From contig NW_027183776.1 in NCBI RefSeq assembly GCF_041296385.1, forward strand, positions 1 through 64,000: a stretch of DNA of 64,000 nt, read 5' to 3'. The notes beneath the pieces are model-generated. The model did not search any database. It was not told the DNA's origin and was given only the letters and a program-made list of their open reading frames with translations. The DNA is from Aphelocoma coerulescens (Eukaryota; Chordata; Aves; Passeriformes; Corvidae). Positions 44,625 through 56,164 of the stretch are shown here, piece after piece. The position numbers and the translations under genes were made by a program. Within the stretch, counting starts at the first letter, position 1. Every line of letters starts with the position of its first letter.

Positions 44625-44680
44625 GAGCTTCTGTGGTGGTGTCACAGAGGAGCCAGGCTTCCTTGTAGTTCCCCAGCATC

Positions 44681-46950
44681 ACAAAGGCTCTCCTGGGAGC
44701 CACGGGTCACAAAGCACCGTGGGCTCTGTGCAGCCCCGCTGTGTCACAATGGCCGCTGGCTTCCACGAGCCCCCGCAGTGTCCCAGTGGGCCCCGTGGCT
44801 TTAGGAGTGGGTGGCTGGGAGTTGGTGCCAGCGGCTGGGGGGAGCAGCAGCAGGGACTGTGTGTGGACAGTGCCATGGCCACTTGTGTGGCCACTGGTGT
44901 CTCTGTGCCAGGCACAGCCGTGGTGTGTAACACCGGCTCTGGGTCCTTTGGCTGTGCAGGTGGCAGTCACGGCTGGAGCAGGGCTGCTCCCGGGGGACAG
45001 CCTGGGGCAGGAGGCTGCTGGAGATTCATTCCCCACACTCCTTGTCATGAGGTGCTCAGAGTGATTGGAAAGGCTGTTGGCAGCAGGCAGTTCTCTGGGT
45101 TCAAGCTGTGGAGCTGTCAGCGGGAATGCAAAGGCCAAGCTGGTGAGCCTTGTGTCCTGGTGCCTTTAGTGTGTGAGCAGTCCCTGGTGCCGTTGTCTTT
45201 GGATCCTGAGTGTGGGAGAGGCAAGGCTTAGGATGGTGCGTAGAGCTGAGAAGGAAAGTGCCGAGAGCAGCGTGTGTGCTGCTGCTTTGAGGGGTGCAGT
45301 TGAAGTTGTAGGCAGCAAGAGCTTTCTCAGCTGGCCCTTTTGTGAGCTCTGCTTTTGCCAGATGACTTCCATCTTACCCTCTTACCATCTTAGCCTCTCA
45401 TTTTTGCATATCCCAAACCCCCTTCCAAACATCCAGCAGCTGCTTGTAAAGAAGAAGTCCTAGAACAAAAAGCCAGTGCTGCCTTTCATAGCCCCTTTGC
45501 TGTCTATGAAGTAGAGGAAAGAAGCTAGTGAGACGCACTTTCTTTCTCAACTCCATAGAGCGCATCCTTCTCTCAAGGTGGCAGAGTCCTTGGCGGAAGT
45601 GAAGCATCTGCAGCTGCAGTTCAGACTGAGAGATGTGCCAGGACAGGAAACATTTGCTGACCTTCCCTGTTCCCTGTGCAACATGATTCTCGCATCCCAG
45701 TCACTTTCACACACCTTCGGTATCCCTGAGTCCAAGCAGCTAAAGCTCACAGAGACAGAAGTGTCAGGAAGGAAAACGTTGCAAAAGCACCCCCTTCTCT
45801 TATCAGCATATAAATTGTGCACAACAGGCTGCGGCACCGAACCTTCCTTCTCAGATAGACATGCCATCACACTTTTCACTCTTGCAGCTCGGTTGAAAAG
45901 CTCCAGCAGCTGCTCCCGCAATAGCAAAAGGTTCTAGAAGTGAAAGCCAGTTTGGGGCTGCACCTTCTCCTTGCCGCATGTAAGCCACACCAAACTCCCT
46001 GATGCACTCTGTCCTCCCCTTCTCAAAGGAGTAGACGGTGGCATCAGGACACACCTGTGTCCCAGCAGCTGGGTGCCCAGCCGGGAGCAGGAGCAGGGCT
46101 GGGGCTGCTCCCAAAGTTGCCCCGCCCCCAATGCCAGAGCCGGACATATGCTGAGGGGGGGCTGGATCAGGCTTTATTGTCCAGCTGCATGCCAGGAGTG
46201 AGCACAAAATCTACCTGCATTCTCTGCAGCATGCCATCCTGGAGCAGAGCCATTGCCAAAGGAAGCCGTGAGCCCGTGCCAAGCCAGTGCCGGAGTGGGA
46301 TCCTAGCAGCACCTGTGGAAGCCGGGAGAGAGGAGCCCACCTGGAGCAGGTTCGTGCAGGATTAATCATCCCGTGGCTTCCCACCAGGGTCCTGTTGCTT
46401 CCAAAAGGCCCCACAGTGTCACTGTGGCCCCTCGGTTCCACCAGGTTCCATAGCGTCACTGTGGTGCCCAGGGTTCCGTCAGCTTCGCCAGCATCCCCAC
46501 GGTCTGCAGAGCTCCCCGAGCTTCTGTGGTGTCACAGTGGAGGCAGGGTTGCATCAGGTTCCATAGCATCAGCACGGTCTCCAGGGCTCCCAGAGGTTCT
46601 GTGGTGTCACAGTGGAGGCAGGGTTGCATCAGGTTCCATAGCATCACCACAGTCTCCAGGGCTCCCTGAGCTTCTGTGGTGTCACAGTGGAGGCAGGGGT
46701 TGCATCAGGTTCCATAGCATCAGCACGGTCTCCAGGGCTCCCAGAGGTTCTGTGGTGTCACAGAGGAGGCAGGGTTGCATCAGGTTCCATAGCATCACCA
46801 CGGTCTCCAGGGCTCCAAGAGCTTCTGTGGTGTCACAGAGGAGGCAGGGTTGCATCAGGTTCAATAGCATCAGCACGGTCTCCAGGGCTCCCCTGAGCTT
46901 CTGTGGTGGTGTCACAGAGGAGCCAGGCTTCCTTGTAGTTCCCCAGCATC
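44681..46950. repeat. Satellite unit J, 2270 bp, with one-base indels
   Basis: Unit with 5 minisatellite copies and four one-base indels: an extra G near 44840, a missing C near 44972, an extra C near 46129 and an extra G near 46699. It also has a private G in CCTTGTGTCC (about 45152). It ends at the third ERV with T at 46940. Confidence 0.93.
46518..46894. repeat. Nested 75-bp minisatellite, 5 copies
   Basis: Five copies; the third has an extra G (CAGGGGTTGC). Confidence 0.93.
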
Positions 46951-46955
46951 ACAAA
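46951..46955. repeat. Target-site duplication ACAAA, left of ERV block 3
   Basis: Pairs with 53060-53064. Confidence 0.95.
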
Positions 46956-47787
46956 TGTCGAAATTGATGGCGATGATGGTGATGAGGGTGTGGGTTCGGT
47001 CGGGCCCGGCTGGAGATGGACGGCGACGAGAGATCTCTATAAGCAGGTCTTTGGAGCATGCAGTTTATTGCAGAGGGCGTGGGTACAGGGGCACTGCTTT
47101 GAGCTGCCAGCTGCAGCTCCAAGCAGGCCCAAGGTGTAAGAGAGGGAGAGAGAGTGAGCGAGAGAGCTAGAGCAAGAGGCTGAGAGCTAAGAGTGTAAAG
47201 AGCAAGAGAGACAAACTAAGAGGAGAGCTGAATTAAGAGGAAGAAGAAGAGCAAGAGAGTTACTAAGAGAGCTACTAAGAGGAGAAGAGCATTACTAAGA
47301 GAGCTACTAAGAGAGTTACTAAGAGCGTTACTAAGAGGAGAAGAGCATTACTAAGAGGAGAGGAGTTAAGAGAGCGAGGAGCTTGTTACAATACAATAAA
47401 TCATCTTCTGTAGTGAATATTCTAATTCTCAGTAGCCAATCTAATACAAGGTACAAATCCTATAGCATTTACATACAGCCTATAAGAGTTCTTACATTAC
47501 CATAGAATGTTACATTTTAACTTCTAAAAACTACTCTTTGGACCCCTTCTGCTGAGCTAGTAGGGTCTGCTCTGACCCTTGGACCTGTCTGCAAGCAGAG
47601 GGTATTGTTCAATCAAGAGGGGATTACCTTCAGCCGGCTATACCATTGTTTTCCAGTTGTTCAGTAACTAAGACTCTATATCTCAAAGATGGCCTTCATT
47701 TCGATGTCGCTCACAGTTTTCATATTCCCAGAATCTTTTGTTAGGCAATCATATTTATAAGGCTTTCCTGTTTCATCTTCCCCAACA
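46956..47787 (-). repeat. LTR 7 (3' LTR of internal copy 5)
   Basis: 832 bp with two changes, T at 47100 (others A) and A at 47507 (others G). Both are shared only with LTR 9. Confidence 0.95.
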
Positions 47788-49034
47788 TCTCCCCCGTTCT
47801 GATGAACAACTAAGATATTAGATACAGTCCTACTCGTTATTTTTTGCACACACTGAAGCATACAAGGTACTGCTACTAAAACTATAATTATTACTACTAG
47901 AATAATCAAGCCTATTTTACAGAGTTCCCTTAGCCAAGGTGCAAAGCTCCAATCATCAAACAAACTGTCCAGCCAAGACGGGTCATCTGTTCTAATTTGG
48001 TTAGCTAGATCCTTTAGGTTTTGTAGCTGTTTGTGAATGGAAACAGAATGATCGGATAAGTTCATACAGCATAATCCTTCAAAATCTTCACAGCCGTGCC
48101 CATGTGCTAATAAAAGATAATCAACGGCAGCTCTATTTTGTAAAGTGGCATGTCTGACTGCCTCTTCATCGGTTAACAGATCACTGATCATAGTAGAGGT
48201 GGCATTTACCTCCTTGCTGAGCCAACATCCCAACTTGTTTAACTGTTTTAAAGCAATTGAGGAGCTTAACTGAGGTAGAAAAATGCTTGCAACAATTGAT
48301 TTTCCAGAGTTCCAAGGGTGGAAGTCACTATCACAGTCACTATCGTACTGATGTCCCCAGGAAGATCTGATCTTTCTGCTTTTCTTTTTGATTACCTCTT
48401 TGACACTGGGAGCAATAATTGTAAGTTGTCCCAGAGCACAAGGGCCACCATCTATTTTTGAAGGTATACCTTGCCAGGCCCTGTCTCCACAGATGAGCCA
48501 AATTCCTCTGGGGAATCGAATAGGAAGTTTGCTAAAACGATCTGCATGAGGTTCGTCATATATAAGAAGCTTAACTTGACTACACCAAGAAGTTACATTG
48601 CTATAAGCTGGGTGATATGGGGTAACATTTAAATGGGGACCGTTTTCTCCTTGAAAGTGAAAGAAATAGCAGGTATCCATAGTTAACGAACCTAGGATTT
48701 CTAGCTCTTGAAGGTCAGATTTATCAATTTTAGAATTATCAATATAAGTTTGGTGTCTATGGCTGGGAGTTGGAGATACATGATGATCGTCATATGGCCA
48801 ATACTTATCAAGAGTAATATTATCAAAACCTTCTGGAAGAGGTACTCCAACTAAACAGGTTGAAAAAGGTTTGTCAGGGCTTGTGTCAGATAGACAGATG
48901 GTATCGGAGCCTGCGGATTTGGCTAAAGCAACCCAGACATTTGTCTTTGGTTGATTCACAGGTAAAGCTTCACTACAAAAACTAAAACAAAAGAATAAAA
49001 GCAACATGCACGCGCGCAAATGAGAAAACTCCAT
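47676..49034 (-). CDS. env: Env, copy 5
   Basis: Same 452-aa protein as at 15921-17279, with ATG at 49034. Neither LTR 7 change falls in the env tail. Confidence 0.93.
   Translation of the reverse strand: MEFSHLRACMLLLFFCFSFCSEALPVNQPKTNVWVALAKSAGSDTICLSDTSPDKPFSTCLVGVPLPEGFDNITLDKYWPYDDHHVSPTPSHRHQTYIDNSKIDKSDLQELEILGSLTMDTCYFFHFQGENGPHLNVTPYHPAYSNVTSWCSQVKLLIYDEPHADRFSKLPIRFPRGIWLICGDRAWQGIPSKIDGGPCALGQLTIIAPSVKEVIKKKSRKIRSSWGHQYDSDCDSDFHPWNSGKSIVASIFLPQLSSSIALKQLNKLGCWLSKEVNATSTMISDLLTDEEAVRHATLQNRAAVDYLLLAHGHGCEDFEGLCCMNLSDHSVSIHKQLQNLKDLANQIRTDDPSWLDSLFDDWSFAPWLRELCKIGLIILVVIIIVLVAVPCMLQCVQKITSRTVSNILVVHQNGGDVGEDETGKPYKYDCLTKDSGNMKTVSDIEMKAIFEI
47788..47799 (-). other. Polypurine tract, copy 5
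   Basis: GAACGGGGGAGA abutting LTR 7. Confidence 0.88.
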
Positions 49035-49088
49035 TCTTTTCTTGAGCTGTTTTTGGCAGATCACTTTCTTCTGGTGATTCTGCGCAGT

Positions 49089-50240
49089 TCAGGTCTGGGT
49101 GCTTGCTTCCTGGCTTCCACTTGCAGAGTCACTGGCTGGTGTGGTGGCATCAGCAGGCTTTGATGCGAGGTATGGCTTCACGTTTTTTGCTGGAACCCAC
49201 TTGATTCCTTCACCTGTGGAAACACATGCAAACCCCTTCCCCCACATTATAAGATTGTATGGTCCTTCTATTTTTCCTGAGTCTAGATTTTTAATCAAAA
49301 CTGGGGGGCGCTCTTTCAGTTTTGCTTTTTTGTTGTTCAAAAAATGTCTATAAATGGGGGGATCAGGCTCTTCTGCAGAGCTATTCAAAAAATTGTAAAC
49401 ATACAAAGCCTTGTTCAACCTCCTTTGAGGTGTATCCTGGACTTCTCCCCCTCTCTGTTGATCTAAAATGCGTTTTAGGGTTTGATGTGTTCTTTTTAGG
49501 GTACTTTTTAGCAGTTGTTTAAGATACGGTGAGCAAATACCACTATCTCTTACAGCCCTTCTTAGTTCTTTAATTTCGTGAGTGGGGATGGGAACCCACG
49601 TTTTGGGACTGTCAGGCTGTTGGCTAGCTATCACAGGCTTAGCTAATAGACTTTCATCTTTACAGCTTTGGAGTCTTATTTCATGCCAATCTGTTAATTG
49701 AGAATAATCTGAGCACTTTGGAGGATTTTTTGATTCAGAAAGTAGCGCTAACAAACTCTCAGAACTCGTTTTCTCCTTATGGGTTGCAAGATCCCAGCCG
49801 CTCGCTGGCGGGACTCTGGGGCTCATTGCAAACAAATCTGGCTGCTTTTCAGGGTTTCCTGGTGTTAGATTTAAAGCATCAGCTCGGGCAGAGCGGCTCT
49901 CCGTCTTCCCTGCCACTGGAGCTGCACCACTGCCCTCCGTTCCCCCCCTGTTTGCGGCTTGTGAGGCGAGGCTGAGCTGCGCGGAGGGATGTTGCTGGGC
50001 GGCGGTAGCCGAGGGATACAGCTGTGCGGTGCCGGAGGGCCCCGGCGGGGGCGGCGATGGCACTGCCGATCTCCGCGGTGGCGGGCGAGGAGGCGGGGGG
50101 GCCGCGAGCAACCGGCTCCGCGGCAGCGGGCGAGGGGGTGCGGGTGGCTCTATTGAAGGCGAGGTGAAAGCCGTGGGGGGCGGTGGCGGAGCTAGTTCCG
50201 TGAGCAGTGCTGTGGTTGGAGAAGTGTGAGCGTGCGTGGG
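49089..50240 (-). pseudogene. gag-pol remnant, copy 5
   Basis: Same open frame and deletion join as copy 1. Confidence 0.85.
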
Positions 50241-51607
50241 TTACGCCATCAGGTCAACGTGGCGGACTGTGATGGCCGCTGTCTGTGTGTCGGGGAGAGC
50301 GGGAGGTGGCAGGGCTGTCCCGTCGGCAGGAGACGATCCCGGGGCTGCGGGAGGCGGGAGGGCCGGCGTGGAGGCGGCGGGAGTATGTTGCGGTGGGGCC
50401 ATGGCGAACGGTGGGCCAGTCGGCGGCTGGACCGCGGCGTGCTGCCGCTGGGAGTTTGCAGGCTGGGCTGGTGTGGCTGCCGGCGCGGCGGTGCCAGGAG
50501 ACGGGGCTGGAGCAGCGGCAGGCACGGGAGAGGCAGCAGCCATCTGTGTAGGCGCTGCAGCGCCGGCACCAGGTGGCTGGCGGGGCTGGGGCGCTCCGTG
50601 TCCCACGGACGCGGACGGGACGTTGACCACCACCGGCGCCGTGTCGGTGGCGGCGAGGGGGACCTGGGGGGCTGGAAGAAGGGTCGCCGCCTGGCTTTGC
50701 GGGGGGCCGGCTATGATGGTGGCTACAGCCATAACAGGCGCGGCTAGGGGAGCGGTAGGACCCGTAGGTGGCTGGGGAGCAGCCGCTGGCCCCGCGGGGC
50801 TATCGGCGGGGGGCGGGGCCGCGAAGGCGCTGGCGGACGGGGTGGGAGGAGCGAGGGACGGGGCCGCGAAGACGCTGGAGCCGAGGGCGGGGACCGCGGG
50901 AGCCGGGGCAGCAGGGAGGAACGGGATGGGGGGGGCGGGGATGGGGGGAGCGGTGGAGGGGGTCGTAGGGTCCGGTGGGACAGGGGTGACGGCTGCCAGG
51001 ACAGCGGGGGCGGGGGGCGGGGCGGCACGAGTCAGTCGGACCGCGGCTACCGGAGCCGCGAGAGGCGGGACAGCAGGGACTAACGGGACCGTGGGGGTGG
51101 AGATGACGGGGGCGGTGGGGGGGGGGCGGTGGAGTCCGGTGGGGCAGGGGTGACCGGTGCAGGGACCGCGGGGGGGTGGGGCGGGGCGGCACGAGACAGC
51201 TGGACCGCGGGTACCGGAGCCGTGAGGTCCGGCGGCGGGGCGGGGGCCGTGCCCGGTTGCAGGCTCGCGGCGGCAAGGGGCGGGCTCGCAGCAGGAGCGG
51301 GACCCGGCGAGGTGGCTGCTGCGGGCGGCGCCTTCACAGCAAACAGCTCCACGAGCGCTCTGCAAGCCGGGACCAGCTCCGCGGCAGCCCAATCCCGGCG
51401 GGAGATATTATTAAAGAGTTTAACCCGAACTGTGTCCCAGAAGTCTCTTGTAAAGACGGCTGAACGGTCAGCATTTGGGAAATTAATCAGAGTCCATTCT
51501 AAGAGGTTTTTTAGCTCCTGTTTAGGTAATTGACTTGGACCGGAGCTTAGTAAGTACTTAAGTTGTTTATAGAGATGTCTGTCATGGGCAGAGTGAGTTT
51601 GTCCCAT
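50241..51607 (-). pseudogene. gag: Gag, frameshifted, copy 5
   Basis: ATG at 51607. The G-run at 51117-51126 has 10 G, two more than copy 1, so translation ends early at 51080 (175 aa). Confidence 0.8.
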
Positions 51608-51623
51608 TATTGACCAGTATGAT

Positions 51624-51633
51624 ACTCACCTAG
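51624..51633 (-). promoter_or_regulatory. Major splice donor, copy 5
   Basis: CTAG|GTGAGT, unchanged. Confidence 0.75.
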
Positions 51634-51730
51634 ATGTCGCAGGGGGCAGGGTCCTTAATCAGAAGTCCGTCGTGGGGGGCTGGCCAGGCTCTCCACACGG
51701 CGCTCAGGACGCTGCTGTCGGGTCCCTCCT

Positions 51731-52142
51731 CAGAGCTCCGGTTTCAGGCGTCGCTTGGCAACGGCTTTCCGTGCTCGGGACCTCGCAGGTGTCTCCACTC
51801 AGAGCTCCAGCGCGGGCGGTGCTGAGCAATACCCGCCTGTGCTCGGGCGCGCGGCTGGATCCCTCCTAAGAGCTCCGGTCTGCACTGCTTAGCAGCGTGT
51901 CCGTGCTCGAGGGGTACCACGGCAAACTTCCTCAAAGAGCTCCAGGTAACCGCTGCGCAGCAGTGGCCGTCTGTGCTCGAGGACTGCCAGGCAATTTCCT
52001 CCCTCCGAGAGCTCCAGGTAATTGCTACGAAGTAACGGCTCCCCGTGCTCGAGGGCTGCCTCAGCAGAGTTATAGAGCTCCGGCTTTTACGCTGCGCAGC
52101 AACGGTATGCCGTGCTCACGACACGTTCCAGGTGGCTATAAC
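51731..52142 (-). repeat. Six leader repeats, copy 5
   Basis: As at 19974. Confidence 0.85.
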
Positions 52143-52206
52143 TGGTCTTTTAGTTACCGTCCATGGCGAAGTCTCTCACAGGTGGAAGAAGCTGAATCAG
52201 GCCTTC

Positions 52207-52224
52207 ACTCACGTTTGGGCGCCA
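52207..52224 (-). other. Primer binding site, copy 5
   Basis: TGGCGCCCAAACGTGAGT, unchanged. Confidence 0.85.
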
Positions 52225-52227
52225 GTT

Positions 52228-53059
52228 TGTCGAAATTGATGGCGATGATGGTGATGAGGGTGTGGGTTCGGTCGGGCCCGGCTGGAGATGGACGGCGACG
52301 AGAGATCTCTATAAGCAGGTCTTTGGAGCATGCAGTTTATTGCAGAGGGCGTGGGTACAGGGGCACTGCTTAGAGCTGCCAGCTGCAGCTCCAAGCAGGC
52401 CCAAGGTGTAAGAGAGGGAGAGAGAGTGAGCGAGAGAGCTAGAGCAAGAGGCTGAGAGCTAAGAGTGTAAAGAGCAAGAGAGACAAACTAAGAGGAGAGC
52501 TGAATTAAGAGGAAGAAGAAGAGCAAGAGAGTTACTAAGAGAGCTACTAAGAGGAGAAGAGCATTACTAAGAGAGCTACTAAGAGAGTTACTAAGAGCGT
52601 TACTAAGAGGAGAAGAGCATTACTAAGAGGAGAGGAGTTAAGAGAGCGAGGAGCTTGTTACAATACAATAAATCATCTTCTGTAGTGAATATTCTAATTC
52701 TCAGTAGCCAATCTAATACAAGGTACAAATCCTATAGCATTTACATACAGCCTATAAGAGTTCTTACATTACCATAGAGTGTTACATTTTAACTTCTAAA
52801 AACTACTCTTTGGACCCCTTCTGCTGAGCTAGTAGGGTCTGCTCTGACCCTTGGACCTGTCTGCAAGCAGAGGGTATTGTTCAATCAAGAGGGGATTACC
52901 TTCAGCCGGCTATACCATTGTTTTCCAGTTGTTCAGTAACTAAGACTCTATATCTCAAAGATGGCCTTCATTTCGATGTCGCTCACAGTTTTCATATTCC
53001 CAGAATCTTTTGTTAGGCAATCATATTTATAAGGCTTTCCTGTTTCATCTTCCCCAACA
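52228..53059 (-). repeat. LTR 8 (5' LTR of ERV block 3)
   Basis: 832 bp with the common bases at the two variable sites, so it differs from its partner LTR 7 at two positions. Confidence 0.95.
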
Positions 53060-53064
53060 ACAAA
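53060..53064. repeat. Target-site duplication ACAAA, right of ERV block 3
   Basis: Pairs with 46951-46955. Confidence 0.95.
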
Positions 53065-54895
53065 GGCTCTCCTGGGAGCCACGGGTCACAAAGCACCGTG
53101 GGCTCTGTGCAGCCCCGCTGTGTCACAATGGCCGCTGGCTTCCACGAGCCCCCGCAGTGTCCCAGTGGGCCCCGTGGCTTTAGGAGTGGGTGGCTGGGAG
53201 TTGGTGCCAGCGGCTGGGGGAGCAGCAGCAGGGACTGTGTGTGGACAGTGCCATGGCCACTTGTGTGGCCACTGGTGTCTCTGTGCCAGGCACAGCCGTG
53301 GTGTGTAACACCGGCTCTGGGTCCTTTGGCTGTGCAGGTGGCAGTCACGGCCTGGAGCAGGGCTGCTCCCGGGGGACAGCCTGGGGCAGGAGGCTGCTGG
53401 AGATTCATTCCCCACACTCCTTGTCATGAGGTGCTCAGAGTGATTGGAAAGGCTGTTGGCAGCAGGCAGTTCTCTGGGTTCAAGCTGTGGAGCTGTCAGC
53501 GGGAATGCAAAGGCCAAGCTGGTGAGCCTTTTGTCCTGGTGCCTTTAGTGTGTGAGCAGTCCCTGGTGCCGTTGTCTTTGGATCCTGAGTGTGGGAGAGG
53601 CAAGGCTTAGGATGGTGCGTAGAGCTGAGAAGGAAAGTGCCGAGAGCAGCGTGTGTGCTGCTGCTTTGAGGGGTGCAGTTGAAGTTGTAGGCAGCAAGAG
53701 CTTTCTCAGCTGGCCCTTTTGTGAGCTCTGCTTTTGCCAGATGACTTCCATCTTACCCTCTTACCATCTTAGCCTCTCATTTTTGCATATCCCAAACCCC
53801 CTTCCAAACATCCAGCAGCTGCTTGTAAAGAAGAAGTCCTAGAACAAAAAGCCAGTGCTGCCTTTCATAGCCCCTTTGCTGTCTATGAAGTAGAGGAAAG
53901 AAGCTAGTGAGACGCACTTTCTTTCTCAACTCCATAGAGCGCATCCTTCTCTCAAGGTGGCAGAGTCCTTGGCGGAAGTGAAGCATCTGCAGCTGCAGTT
54001 CAGACTGAGAGATGTGCCAGGACAGGAAACATTTGCTGACCTTCCCTGTTCCCTGTGCAACATGATTCTCGCATCCCAGTCACTTTCACACACCTTCGGT
54101 ATCCCTGAGTCCAAGCAGCTAAAGCTCACAGAGACAGAAGTGTCAGGAAGGAAAACGTTGCAAAAGCACCCCCTTCTCTTATCAGCATATAAATTGTGCA
54201 CAACAGGCTGCGGCACCGAACCTTCCTTCTCAGATAGACATGCCATCACACTTTTCACTCTTGCAGCTCGGTTGAAAAGCTCCAGCAGCTGCTCCCGCAA
54301 TAGCAAAAGGTTCTAGAAGTGAAAGCCAGTTTGGGGCTGCACCTTCTCCTTGCCGCATGTAAGCCACACCAAACTCCCTGATGCACTCTGTCCTCCCCTT
54401 CTCAAAGGAGTAGACGGTGGCATCAGGACACACCTGTGTCCCAGCAGCTGGGTGCCCAGCCGGGAGCAGGAGCAGGGCTGGGGCTGCTCCCAAAGTTGCC
54501 CCGCCCCAATGCCAGAGCCGGACATATGCTGAGGGGGGGCTGGATCAGGCTTTATTGTCCAGCTGCATGCCAGGAGTGAGCACAAAATCTACCTGCATTC
54601 TCTGCAGCATGCCATCCTGGAGCAGAGCCATTGCCAAAGGAAGCCGTGAGCCCGTGCCAAGCCAGTGCCGGAGTGGGATCCTAGCAGCACCTGTGGAAGC
54701 CGGGAGAGAGGAGCCCACCTGGAGCAGGTTCGTGCAGGATTAATCATCCCGTGGCTTCCCACCAGGGTCCTGTTGCTTCCAAAAGGCCCCACAGTGTCAC
54801 TGTGGCCCCTCGGTTCCACCAGGTTCCATAGCGTCACTGTGGTGCCCAGGGTTCCGTCAGCTTCGCCAGCATCCCCACGGTCTGCAGAGCTCCCC

Positions 54896-55271
54896 GAGCT
54901 TCTGTGGTGTCACAGTGGAGGCAGGGTTGCATCAGGTTCCATAGCATCAGCACGGTCTCCAGGGCTCCCAGAGGTTCTGTGGTGTCACAGTGGAGGCAGG
55001 GTTGCATCAGGTTCCATAGCATCACCACAGTCTCCAGGGCTCCCTGAGCTTCTGTGGTGTCACAGTGGAGGCAGGGTTGCATCAGGTTCCATAGCATCAG
55101 CACGGTCTCCAGGGCTCCCAGAGGTTCTGTGGTGTCACAGAGGAGGCAGGGTTGCATCAGGTTCCATAGCATCACCACGGTCTCCAGGGCTCCAAGAGCT
55201 TCTGTGGTGTCACAGAGGAGGCAGGGTTGCATCAGGTTCAATAGCATCAGCACGGTCTCCAGGGCTCCCCT
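54896..55271. repeat. Nested 75-bp minisatellite, 5 copies
   Basis: Five copies of the 75-bp repeat. Confidence 0.93.
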
Positions 55272-55327
55272 GAGCTTCTGTGGTGGTGTCACAGAGGAGC
55301 CAGGCTTCCTTGTAGTTCCCCAGCATC

Positions 55328-55332
55328 ACAAA
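55328..55332. repeat. Target-site duplication ACAAA, left of ERV block 4
   Basis: Fourth block at the same base of the unit; its right partner lies beyond the window. Confidence 0.93.
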
Positions 55333-56164
55333 TGTCGAAATTGATGGCGATGATGGTGATGAGGGTGTGGGTTCGGTCGGGCCCGGCTGGAGATGGACGG
55401 CGACGAGAGATCTCTATAAGCAGGTCTTTGGAGCATGCAGTTTATTGCAGAGGGCGTGGGTACAGGGGCACTGCTTTGAGCTGCCAGCTGCAGCTCCAAG
55501 CAGGCCCAAGGTGTAAGAGAGGGAGAGAGAGTGAGCGAGAGAGCTAGAGCAAGAGGCTGAGAGCTAAGAGTGTAAAGAGCAAGAGAGACAAACTAAGAGG
55601 AGAGCTGAATTAAGAGGAAGAAGAAGAGCAAGAGAGTTACTAAGAGAGCTACTAAGAGGAGAAGAGCATTACTAAGAGAGCTACTAAGAGAGTTACTAAG
55701 AGCGTTACTAAGAGGAGAAGAGCATTACTAAGAGGAGAGGAGTTAAGAGAGCGAGGAGCTTGTTACAATACAATAAATCATCTTCTGTAGTGAATATTCT
55801 AATTCTCAGTAGCCAATCTAATACAAGGTACAAATCCTATAGCATTTACATACAGCCTATAAGAGTTCTTACATTACCATAGAATGTTACATTTTAACTT
55901 CTAAAAACTACTCTTTGGACCCCTTCTGCTGAGCTAGTAGGGTCTGCTCTGACCCTTGGACCTGTCTGCAAGCAGAGGGTATTGTTCAATCAAGAGGGGA
56001 TTACCTTCAGCCGGCTATACCATTGTTTTCCAGTTGTTCAGTAACTAAGACTCTATATCTCAAAGATGGCCTTCATTTCGATGTCGCTCACAGTTTTCAT
56101 ATTCCCAGAATCTTTTGTTAGGCAATCATATTTATAAGGCTTTCCTGTTTCATCTTCCCCAACA
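55333..56164 (-). repeat. LTR 9 (3' LTR of internal copy 6)
   Basis: 832 bp with T at 55477 and A at 55884, the same two changes as LTR 7. Confidence 0.95.

Larger units (their letters stand above)
42415..44680. repeat. Satellite unit I, 2266 bp, with one-base indels
   Basis: Unit with 5 minisatellite copies and four one-base indels against other units: a missing G near 42974, a missing C near 44055, a missing C near 44140 and an extra T near 44431. It shares GTTGCAAAAG (about 43513) with units J and K only, where the others read GTTCCAAAAG. Confidence 0.93.
46956..53059 (-). mobile_element. ERV block 3: single provirus LTR-internal-LTR
   Basis: 6104 bp, the only ordinary two-LTR copy in the window: internal region 47788-52227 (4440 bp), LTRs at 46956 and 52228. 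Its two LTRs differ at 2 of 832 sites. It may represent the original form, or a double copy collapsed by LTR recombination. Confidence 0.95.
53060..55327. repeat. Satellite unit K, 2268 bp, single unit between ERVs
   Basis: One complete unit with 5 minisatellite copies, bounded by ERVs on both sides. It carries the GTTGCAAAAG marker of units I and J and ends with T at 55317. Confidence 0.95.

Noticed and set aside
15201..55333. Four independent retroviral insertions into a hotspot
   Set aside because: Identical target base, duplication, orientation and deletion join in all blocks, together with the regular 15.84-kb period, favour one insertion followed by amplification.
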